The notes under the pieces: generated by a model
What the model was told of the DNA's origin: nothing
Databases searched by the model: none
What the model saw: only the letters and a program-made list of their open reading frames with translations
From: Brasilonema angustatum HA4187-MV1
GTDB taxonomy: Bacteria > Cyanobacteriota > Cyanobacteriia > Cyanobacteriales > Nostocaceae
DNA: 56,105 nucleotides
Assembly: GCA_019359695.1 (NCBI GenBank)
Contig: JAHHGV010000052.1
Span: 1 to 56,105, forward strand
Reading direction: 5' to 3'
Program-made: the position numbers and the translations under genes
Part shown: positions 44,711 to 51,151 of the stretch, piece after piece
Numbering within the stretch: the first letter of the stretch is position 1
How the letters are laid out: every line of letters begins with the position of its first letter

Positions 44711-44838
44711 CATGAGATAAAATCTCATTTTTTAGTTCAAGTCACACTAACCGCCTTGGTGGTTGCTATATTTTCAAATCACAAGAATCAAGTTCATGCT
44801 CAAGCACTGGCAGTCGATACCCGCTAGTGCTTTTTGAT
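44711..44838. other. Gap between IS1 and parR-like gene
   Basis: Contains ATGAGAT-AAA-ATCTCAT followed by TTTTTT (44712-44732), a small plus-strand terminator-like hairpin, and AGCACT...AGTGCT (about 44802-44830) just past the parR-like stop. A 47-codon frame from an ATG inside the IS1 end (44684-44827) has a hydrophobic stretch, probably a truncated gene; I do not annotate it as coding. Confidence 0.4.
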
Positions 44839-45105
44839 TTAAAGCTCTATCCCCCCGTCAAATTCGTCCGGGTCATCAGTTTCTATCGGCGCTGGTTTAA
44901 TAACCACATGTTCCTGATATCCGTTTAAGCTTGCAGGTGCTGTCGCTGCTAGAGTGGGTAGAATTGGGTACTTTCCTTCTAAATAACGTAAGTAAAACCC
45001 TATTGCGTCCTCAACAAACCGACTCTCAGTAATCTCTAAAGATTCACACCATTGCTGTACTTTGAGCTTTTGATACTTCTTAATCCTGATTTTGTCAGCT
45101 GTCAT
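44839..45105 (-). CDS. ParR-like small DNA-binding protein
   Basis: 88 residues. The N-terminal half (RIKKYQKLKVQQWCESLEIT followed by RFVEDAIGFYLRYLEGKYP) looks like a ribbon-helix-helix; the C-terminal half is acidic and Pro-rich (TDDPDEFDGGIEL). It lies directly downstream of the actin-like ATPase gene, the standard parM-parR order, where ParR binds the centromere and caps ParM filaments. Assignment rests on order, size and fold pattern. Its ATG directly abuts hairpin repeat copy C, whose end supplies AGGGGA about 8 nt before the start, so its ribosome-binding site comes from the repeat. Confidence 0.65.
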   Translation of the reverse strand: MTADKIRIKKYQKLKVQQWCESLEITESRFVEDAIGFYLRYLEGKYPILPTLAATAPASLNGYQEHVVIKPAPIETDDPDEFDGGIEL

Positions 45106-45211
45106 TGCATTGTCCCCTAAAAATTTGGGCAGGCTTTGTTTGTTAATCTGTCAGCGTAGTCGGGTACTCGTAGTTATAAGCCTGCCCAAATTTTTTACGT
45201 GTAAGACCCTC
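45106..45211 (+). repeat. Hairpin repeat family, copy C (fills the parM-parR junction)
   Basis: Left end GCATTGTCCCCTAA, right end TTTACGTGTAAGACCCTC. Perfect arms AAATTTGGGCAGGC (45121-45134) and complement (45180-45193). The 45-nt loop is nearly the reverse complement of the copy B loop, although the outer ends are in the same orientation. It is bordered by CATT on both sides. Confidence 0.88.
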
Positions 45212-45212
45212 A

Positions 45213-46295
45213 TTACCCAACCTCCGCTATGAGTCCCATGAGGTTATCAAAAGCACCATTGGCTGAAATCAAGAAACCTTTCTTCTTTAGTGCAGCATTC
45301 AGCAGTGGAAGCTTAGAACCACCTCCGATTATCAGGATTTGGTCACCACTAAGCTTATACTGTTCTAGCTGCTTAATGACTTCGCGCAATCTGCAATTGA
45401 TGAAGTCCTGTAGCTCGAACTCATAGACTTTGTAGAAATTGAGATCTGATTCACCATAAGCCAGAAACGGAATTTTCTCACTTAACTCCGATTTTTTGAA
45501 CTTTACTCCTACCTCAATACTCCTGTTGATGACATCCTTACTAGGTGCTTGTTTGATAAGTGCTTTGAGATCAGAATTACAGCTAATTCGCTCAATTAGG
45601 TATTCAGCGCCAAAATCCTTAACTGCAACTTCTCCCACTGGCTCAGAATTAAAGAATCGACTGATAGACGTGTTACCGCCACCAATATCACAGATAGTTA
45701 CTGCTCCGTCTAGCTTCTGGCTTTTAAGCGCTGCAAATCCTTCGGGTAAGATTGCTTTAATGGTAATAGTTACACCACATGGGACGCCACACAATTCTAC
45801 CTTGTGCGTCCCTTCGTTCTTCCTGATAATTCCTGAGTGGCGCTTAACATCATTGGTAGTTACCGTAACTTCTAGATTCATTTCTGGGTTAATCTGTGGT
45901 AGATGAGCTAAAGTGCCTAAGAAGTACTCAAGCCACAGAGATGACTTACCCATGTAATCTTCCACCAATCTCATCAGGTCACTGCTACCACTGCGGACAG
46001 CTTGATTGCCGATTAGCCAGCAGCTGTTAATTAGGTCAGTCCTCACACCATTGACATAACGGACGTGACCAGGTAATTTATTGGAAGTGTTGGATAAGCA
46101 GCGAGCATACCAGCTTGGTTCCCTTATAAGTTCGTAGCCTTCGACATAAGCTTTAATCCAATGATTACCCAAGTCAGTCACGGACTTGAACTGCTTCTTA
46201 TTTTTCGCTGGTATTTTAGGTGTTTTTACTCCCTCTATTTGGGGGGTACTTTTGGGTACATTTGCGGTTGTGTCAGTGGTCTTAGAATTCGTCAT
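45213..46295 (-). CDS. parM: ParM/StbA-like actin-family partition ATPase
   Basis: 360 residues. After a ~35-residue Pro/Thr-rich leader, the actin-fold phosphate-1 motif is VTDLGNHWIKAYVEG, phosphate-2 is VTICDIGGGNTSISRF and the adenosine motif is QILIIGGGSKLPLL near the C-terminus. This three-motif order defines the actin/ParM/Alp superfamily. ParM-type proteins polymerise with ATP and push plasmid copies apart, with an RHH partner bound at parC. The downstream 88-residue gene fits that partner, and parC may lie in 46296-46521. Phage or plasmid Alp-type filaments with other roles are the alternative. Confidence 0.85.
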   Translation of the reverse strand: MTNSKTTDTTANVPKSTPQIEGVKTPKIPAKNKKQFKSVTDLGNHWIKAYVEGYELIREPSWYARCLSNTSNKLPGHVRYVNGVRTDLINSCWLIGNQAVRSGSSDLMRLVEDYMGKSSLWLEYFLGTLAHLPQINPEMNLEVTVTTNDVKRHSGIIRKNEGTHKVELCGVPCGVTITIKAILPEGFAALKSQKLDGAVTICDIGGGNTSISRFFNSEPVGEVAVKDFGAEYLIERISCNSDLKALIKQAPSKDVINRSIEVGVKFKKSELSEKIPFLAYGESDLNFYKVYEFELQDFINCRLREVIKQLEQYKLSGDQILIIGGGSKLPLLNAALKKKGFLISANGAFDNLMGLIAEVG

Positions 46296-46357
46296 AAGTC
46301 TTACCCCATCTAGATTCTAGTGATTTTTAAGTCGGATAACAGTAGGTTAGCAGAGAT

Positions 46358-46521
46358 TTGTACCCGAATGTACCCAAAACTAAATCTAACCGCTTTTTCT
46401 CTGGCTTGCAAGCCAAGTCATGTATTAATTTTAGCTATTCTAAATTATTAGAAAATAGTCAAAAGTAAGTATAAATACTTTTTTTTTCAGAGAGAAGGAA
46501 GGGTGTACAAATTTGTACACC
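46358..46521. promoter_or_regulatory. Candidate parC/operator with 20-bp perfect palindrome
   Basis: GGTGTACAAATTTGTACACC (46502-46521) is a perfect palindrome. The related half-sites TTTGTACCC and TGTACCC occur at 46358-46366 and 46369-46375, upstream of parM. This would suit a dimeric RHH repressor/centromere binder. The region 46296-46501 is otherwise AT-rich with no gene. Confidence 0.5.
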
Positions 46522-46524
46522 TAT

Positions 46525-46596
46525 TCATTCTTCGTTTTCTGTTTCTGTCCAGATAAACTCAGCATTTGTCTGCATACACATAGCAATCGCTTCTTG
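46525..46596 (-). pseudogene. 3' end of a small gene truncated by the second IS1
   Basis: From the IS1 border the minus strand reads EAIAMCMQTNAEFIWTETE, then NEE and a stop at 46525. The frame looks protein-like, but its 5' part is not found on the other side of the IS1. I do not recognise it. Confidence 0.35.
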
Positions 46597-46655
46597 GGTA
46601 GTGCTAAAGAGGAAAGGATGGGAGAATAGAGATTATTGTGATTGAATGATGCATT

Positions 46656-47549
46656 ATGTCTCCTGCCTTGCCTCAGTGTTCAAGTTGTCATGCTGGGGAT
46701 GTCGTGAAAAATGGTCGAACGCGGCATGGGAAGCAAAATTATAAATGCCGTGAGTGTGGGCGTCAATTCGTTGAAGACCCGCAGTGGCGACCGATATCAG
46801 ATGAAACCAAAGAGATATAGGACTACTATTTGATTTTTGACGAAGCTAGGTACACTTCAAGAGCCTTTTTTCCTGTTAAGCGTTAAGCGTTAAGCGTTCC
46901 CTCCCTACGCAAACAATTTCACAAATCAAACCGGATTCCTATAGTTGAGCGGTTGCTGTTAGAAAAAATTTCGCTTGTAGGCATTGCCCGTGCCTTACAG
47001 ATTTCAGAATTGTGGTTGCAACAATACGTCAATCAAAAGTCGAAGACGATGCCTCAGGAGGTACAAGTACGCCCAAAGCCGAAACGTCGCTTGACAGTTC
47101 AAATGGATGAGTTGTGGTCGTTTGTGGATCACAAAGGTAATGAACAATGGATCTGGCTGGCGATGGACGTTGGCACACGCGAGATCGTTGGTTGCTATAT
47201 TGGCGATGCACATAAGGGAGCAACCATTGGTGATCGCAGTGGCAAATCGGCTCAGGCATTGTGGGACTCTTTACCCGCCGTGTATCGCCAGTGTGCCGTT
47301 TGTTATAGTGATTTCTGGGTGTCCTATCCTGTAGCGCTACCGAGCAAACGACATCGGGCAGTTGGTAAGGAAACAGGTTTAACAAGCTATGTTGAGCGAT
47401 TTAACTGTACGTTAAGACAACGAGTCTCACGGTTAGTAAGAAAAACTTTGTCATTTTCCAAAAAGTCAGAGAATCACATTGGCGCGATTTGGAATTTCAT
47501 CCATCACTACAATGCTTCTCTCCCAGCCAACTCATCCTTTCCTCTTTAG
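46656..47549 (+). pseudogene. IS1 transposase disrupted by a MITE
   Basis: From ATG 46656 the zinc ribbon (CSSCHAGDVVKNG, then CRECGRQFVEDP) runs to a stop at 46818-46820 inside the MITE. After the MITE the frame resumes as VERLLLEKISLVGIARALQI, and continues through the DDE core (VQMDELWSFVD, CYSDFWVSYP, SYVERFNCTLRQRV) to NHIGAIWNFIHHYNAS and a normal C-terminus. An in-frame 27-bp insertion (AHKGATIGD, about 47209-47235) is present relative to the first IS1 copy. The gene cannot make full-length protein; the downstream part could only start at internal codons. Confidence 0.85.
46818..46941. mobile_element. 124-bp MITE in the IS1 transposase gene
   Basis: Ends TAGGACTACTATTTGATTT and, on the complement, TAGGAATCCGGTTTGATTT, flanked by a duplicated TA. 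Removing it gives GAGATAGTTGAGCGG and restores the transposase frame. TA target and TIR type suggest mobilisation by an IS630/Tc1-type transposase. The centre carries GTTAAGC three times in tandem. Confidence 0.8.
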
Positions 47550-47556
47550 CACTACC

Positions 47557-47741
47557 CAGTCTTGTTTTATCTCATCTGAGTATCCTTTTGGTGGACTATA
47601 GGCATCAATAAATTGACGACCACATTTTACACAAATGTGATGCGTGCTTACCTCTTCGTTTACCGTTTTTTCTAATCTCAGTAGAATCATAGTATGGACA
47701 ATACACAGTAGAACGCCGAAATTCATCCCTCTATTATGCAA
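47557..47741 (-). pseudogene. Fragment of a divergent IS1-type transposase (zinc ribbon)
   Basis: The minus-strand frame reads HICVKCGRQFIDAYSPPKGY followed by SDEIKQD up to the edge of the second IS1. This resembles the region after the zinc ribbon of another cyanobacterial IS1 subgroup. The catalytic part is missing, so the second IS1 or an associated deletion removed it. Confidence 0.5.
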
Positions 47742-47802
47742 CGCCCGATTTCATTCTTAAAGCTTTATTTAGCGCAGCTGAATAAAGAATTGGTATAATC
47801 AC

Positions 47803-49671
47803 TTAATACTTGGTAATGATTTCTGGATGTAGCCTGTAACCGTTCCCATTGCGTAAATTTCCATTTATATCCTCTATCGATTCAAGGCTTAAATTTTTGC
47901 CCATCGCTTTGCCAATGAGTTCCATTAACGCTTTTGCTCTTGCTTGGAAAAATGCTTCAAAGTCGTCATTGCGTAAAATTTCTAGTTTGATGCAATGCGA
48001 GCGCATTATTTCTTCCAAGCTAGCGGTCGCAGTTCCATGCAGCTCAAACTCTTTCAAGTAAGCCGAAGGTGCTTTACTACCAATTCTTTTATTAGTTTTA
48101 GCGCTTAATGGGGTGCGATTAACTAAGCAGTTATATTTTTTGGGATCAATGCCTTGTCTGCGACACCATGCGACGGGGAAGATATGATGTGAGTCGATTT
48201 GTTCTTCAAAATAAACAACGTCGTTAATTTCCTCGCCTGTGATCCAATCTACTGCACCTTCACGCCGTAGTAATGCCGCGAACCCCTGATAAACTGCACC
48301 AAGTCGCTTTCTGACGCTAAGAAGTCTTTCAAACGAGAAATTTGCTTGCGTGATGCCAAAAGGAACCGAACCACCTGAGAGCCATGCTGGTACTTCGACA
48401 ATATCGCGTCCAGCTTGCGAATCGTGCCAGTGGGTATAAATTTCCCCAAACATCCCGCACCACAACCAACGCTCTAACATCGAACGTACTTGAAACGAAC
48501 GAGAGCGATCGCCAATAATAGTCAAAATTGCGCTTAAGGCTACTAATTGGATGGGGTAAGCAATATCATTGGCATCAAAGATTTTTTGACCGCGTAGAAA
48601 ACGAGCTGCTTCTTCAAAACCTTTGTTAACAGGATCAGCCCATGTTTGATATTCTTCTTTTGTTAGTTTTAATACTTCGGCACGACCGCAAGCGACACCA
48701 GGCAATTTATCTACATTCCAGCCTTGTTTAGCTGCTGAGATTCTGCGAGCGTAACCAGTTACTAAGGTTACAGCTTGCATAAAATCGGTACTACGGACTT
48801 GACGGAGAACTTTGAATGCCTGAAAGCGCCTTTCGCGCTGTTTCCAATCATCTCGAAGGCTAAAATCATCTGCACAGTAACTCGAACTCATTAAATCAAA
48901 GAAGTTGAGATCGCACCCAGCTGTATTTGTTTCCTCGAAAACTTGGCATACTGCCTCTTTCGGTAATGAATCGCGCAGTTGAATTACTGGTATTTGATAA
49001 TGCTCAAATTTTTTGAGGACTTCTAATTCTAAAGTGTCAATTAGTTCGAGTTTTTGAGAGTCGTACTGCCAGTATTTAGAAAATTTGCTACGCCATTCAG
49101 AAAAAAAGAATACTTTGGATAACGGAAATAAAAGCGCTTCATACTCATTTTCTGGAGTCGAACAGTCGATAAAATCGCCGTTTCGAGTTCGCATAACTTT
49201 CGATTCGGGTAAAGCAATAATGGCGGTTTTGCGGTCGCACTCTGGTGAAAGGCATTTTTCAATATCCAGGTAATACCACTTTGTCGTTAATTTCTGGCTT
49301 TTGGGATCTTTGACGACGACGGGTTGCCCAGATAGCAGCACCATGAACGAAGTTGTTAGTCTTTGCTGTCCATCGAGTACTAGTAAATTTGGTGTTTGGG
49401 TTGCGGTAGTTGCGACACCATCAAGTAAACGCGGTTTAAATTGTTGGCGTGAAATACCTTGTTGGAGCATCATGACTGCACCAATAGGATAAGCCAGCGA
49501 TATACTTGCTAGCAAACGGCGCACATGGGTATCATCCCAAATCCAATCTCGCTGAAAGTCTGGTAGTTGAATGCGTCCTATTTTTATATCCTTCATGACA
49601 TCGAATAAGGGATATTTTGTAATATCAAATGTCGAAATCGAATCCATTTGGTGTTCTGCTGTTGTTGTCAT
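47803..49671 (-). CDS. DUF262/HNH (GmrSD-type) protein, probable defence nuclease
   Basis: 622 residues. The N-terminal DUF262 (ParB-like nuclease/NTPase) domain shows IGRIQLPDFQRDWIWDD (31-47), PIGAVMML and VLDGQQRLT (98-106), the conserved DGQQR motif. The C-terminal DUF1524-type HNH domain shows IDSHHIFPVAW (about 492-502) and NRTPLSAKTNKRIGS. This two-domain order is that of fused GmrS-GmrD type IV restriction enzymes and relatives, which cut modified (e.g. glucosylated hydroxymethylcytosine) phage DNA using NTP. Phage defence is likely by family; the target is unknown. It stands alone; a strong terminator lies upstream at 49707-49739. Its Shine-Dalgarno is not obvious. Confidence 0.82.
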   Translation of the reverse strand: MTTTAEHQMDSISTFDITKYPLFDVMKDIKIGRIQLPDFQRDWIWDDTHVRRLLASISLAYPIGAVMMLQQGISRQQFKPRLLDGVATTATQTPNLLVLDGQQRLTTSFMVLLSGQPVVVKDPKSQKLTTKWYYLDIEKCLSPECDRKTAIIALPESKVMRTRNGDFIDCSTPENEYEALLFPLSKVFFFSEWRSKFSKYWQYDSQKLELIDTLELEVLKKFEHYQIPVIQLRDSLPKEAVCQVFEETNTAGCDLNFFDLMSSSYCADDFSLRDDWKQRERRFQAFKVLRQVRSTDFMQAVTLVTGYARRISAAKQGWNVDKLPGVACGRAEVLKLTKEEYQTWADPVNKGFEEAARFLRGQKIFDANDIAYPIQLVALSAILTIIGDRSRSFQVRSMLERWLWCGMFGEIYTHWHDSQAGRDIVEVPAWLSGGSVPFGITQANFSFERLLSVRKRLGAVYQGFAALLRREGAVDWITGEEINDVVYFEEQIDSHHIFPVAWCRRQGIDPKKYNCLVNRTPLSAKTNKRIGSKAPSAYLKEFELHGTATASLEEIMRSHCIKLEILRNDDFEAFFQARAKALMELIGKAMGKNLSLESIEDINGNLRNGNGYRLHPEIITKY

Positions 49672-49706
49672 CGCGCACGTCTAATAAACTTTCTGTATGC
49701 CAGCCT

Positions 49707-49739
49707 AAAAAACCCTTGTACTAACTACAAGGGTTTTTT
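49707..49739. terminator. Strong bidirectional Rho-independent terminator
   Basis: AAAAAACCCTTGTA (49707-49720) pairs perfectly with TACAAGGGTTTTTT (49726-49739) around a 5-nt loop, with a T-run on each strand. It lies 29 bp beyond the stop of the small gene at 49769-50116. Confidence 0.85.
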
Positions 49740-49768
49740 CTAGTAATTGGTAGCGAGTAGCGACTAAA

Positions 49769-50116
49769 TTATTCCTGGGGAAAACCTGAAGGTAAATTGA
49801 TAATCCCTTGAGCAACAAGCTGTTTAAATTGGTTTATTAGATCCGCTTGCCGCAAAATTCGAGTAATGTATTTTGGTCGTAAGCAAAAATCTTTTCCCCA
49901 GTCTTTTACAGTTTTGGGACTCGTCCCCGTAGCTTGAGCAATCGCATTAATACAAGTTTTGCGATAATTACGTCCTGGTGAGTGAGTAACCCAGCGACGG
50001 CAATACTCCATCGGTTCCAGGGGCAACTGACAGAGGGTATCAATTTGATGTTTGTTGTGGTGGAATTGCCTCCCAGTTTGCATTTTGAGGATTCGTGACA
50101 TGTGATGGTACAGCAA
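49769..50116 (-). CDS. Small HTH-like protein, paralogue 1 beside rep
   Basis: 115 residues from ATG 50116; internal ATGs allow a shorter form. The conserved part from about residue 27 (HQIDTLCQLPLEPMEYCRRW) continues with YRKTCINAIAQATGTSPKTV, KDWGKDFCLRPKYITRILRQ and QADLINQFK. ATGTSPKTVKDWG looks like the turn and recognition helix of a helix-turn-helix. It ends GFPQE, as does the next gene. The two are tandem paralogues (many identical positions) on the minus strand, next to the divergently transcribed rep gene. A role in copy-number or transcription control is plausible by position only. I do not recognise the family. Confidence 0.6.
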   Translation of the reverse strand: MLYHHMSRILKMQTGRQFHHNKHQIDTLCQLPLEPMEYCRRWVTHSPGRNYRKTCINAIAQATGTSPKTVKDWGKDFCLRPKYITRILRQADLINQFKQLVAQGIINLPSGFPQE

Positions 50117-50227
50117 CAGGAAATTGTGCAGGCATTAAGCTACTGCACGCAAAACCCATACTGCTAACCTCAACTTAAGAAATATCTGCCTATAATACAA
50201 CTCTTTTAGTCACGAATCACGAGTAAA

Positions 50228-50464
50228 TTATTCTTGAGGAAAGTCACCAGGTAAGACGATTTTTTTGATTTGGTTGAGCTGATCCGCCATTCGTAAAATA
50301 TGCGCTACATAATTGGGTCGCTTTTCAAAGTTCGCTCCCCAATTGCCTATAGTCCTTGGACTCAGCCCAGTTGCTTCAGCGAGCGCGGCTATGCAGGCTT
50401 TTCTGTACCCCCGGTCATCAGGGGACATATCAATCCATCTTTTGCAATATTCTATCGGCTCCAA
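50228..50464 (-). CDS. Small HTH-like protein, paralogue 2 beside rep
   Basis: At least 78 residues; the frame is read from a TTG at 50464. Similarity to paralogue 1 extends about 15 codons further upstream (YRIDALSEKPLEPIEYCKRW), with no ATG, GTG or TTG before the stop. The true start may therefore be an unusual codon or have been lost. Core: YRKACIAALAEATGLSPRTI then GNWGANFEKRPNYVAHILRM, ending GDFPQE. It shares the putative helix-turn-helix with its neighbour 112 bp downstream. Either this is a second regulator of the replication locus or one copy is degenerating. Confidence 0.5.
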   Translation of the reverse strand: MEPIEYCKRWIDMSPDDRGYRKACIAALAEATGLSPRTIGNWGANFEKRPNYVAHILRMADQLNQIKKIVLPGDFPQE

Positions 50465-50862
50465 GGGCTTTTCACTAAGTGCGTCGATTCTATATTCAGC
50501 CTTTGGGGGAATGATGTCTATTATCCCGCGTGATTTGAGTCCTAACTTTACTCACGATTCATGACTAATTGAGTCAGCTGATGAAGTGACCGCTGCAATA
50601 TTGCAGCTGAACAGATGTATCTTACGATTTTGAGAGCTTGGAGTTTCTGTTGTACCAAACAGTCGCCCATAACATTTATGAAGTGGAAACTCTATCACCA
50701 GCTTCATAATAAAAGAACAATGGGCAAGTGGAGCATCAAAGGAGATGCCGAAACCAAAGCCAAAACCACAGCAGTAGTTACTTAATGACATTCCTTTGCG
50801 TATTCCGAAAACTTCGTCTACAAAGTGATGTCAACTAAGTGGAAACACTCAAAAAGCAAAAA

Positions 50863-51151
50863 TCCTCCCAAAAAGGAGGAAATTATTTAAAAAATGATCA
50901 GCAACGCAGATTTGTAGAGTATAAACTTAAAAAGGAGGCTCATCTTTTGCTGATTCGCCCCCGTTCGCTGAAAAAGTACCTTTCGGATACTTAAAAGCTT
51001 TTAAACATATATATCTTTCAGTTTAGCTAATTTTTTAAAAAATTATAACCCCGTAATTTTAAAAGATTAGTCAAGAAACAAAAAGCTTCAACGACGAAAT
51101 CAGCAAAAAATAGAGCCTCCAACGTAAACGTAGGTTTTCTTGGAGGCTTTT
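50863..51151 (+). promoter_or_regulatory. rep leader with alternative RNA structures; candidate origin region
   Basis: GGAGGCTC (50934-50941) and TTTTGCTGATTCG (50945-50957) are complementary to GAGCCTCC (51113-51120) and CGAAATCAGCAAAA (51095-51108, one bulge), forming a long-range stem. Alternatively AGCCTCCAA (51114-51122) pairs with TTGGAGGCT (51140-51148), which contains the Shine-Dalgarno GGAGG of rep. The two pairings exclude each other. A first hairpin, TCCTCC-CAAAAA-GGAGGA, is at 50863-50880, and 50995-51070 is very AT-rich. Between 50465 and 50862 I see nothing else. Confidence 0.65.

Larger units (their letters stand above)
46597..47556 (+). mobile_element. Second IS1-family element, carrying a MITE
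   Basis: Inverted ends: GGTAGTGCTAAAGAGGAAAG (from 46597, 24 bp in all) and the exact complement ending at 47556. Total 960 bp, or about 834 bp without the 126 bp added by the MITE and its TA. No matching 8-9 bp target duplication is visible, and the two flanks belong to different genes. Confidence 0.85.

Noticed and set aside
40901-44720. 8-9 bp target duplication of the first IS1
   Set aside because: Flanks AAAGAAGT and CATGAGAT do not match; not claimed.
50552-50791. 79-codon minus-strand frame upstream of the replication locus
   Set aside because: Repetitive GFGFGFG composition at the start and no homology that I recognise; likely chance.
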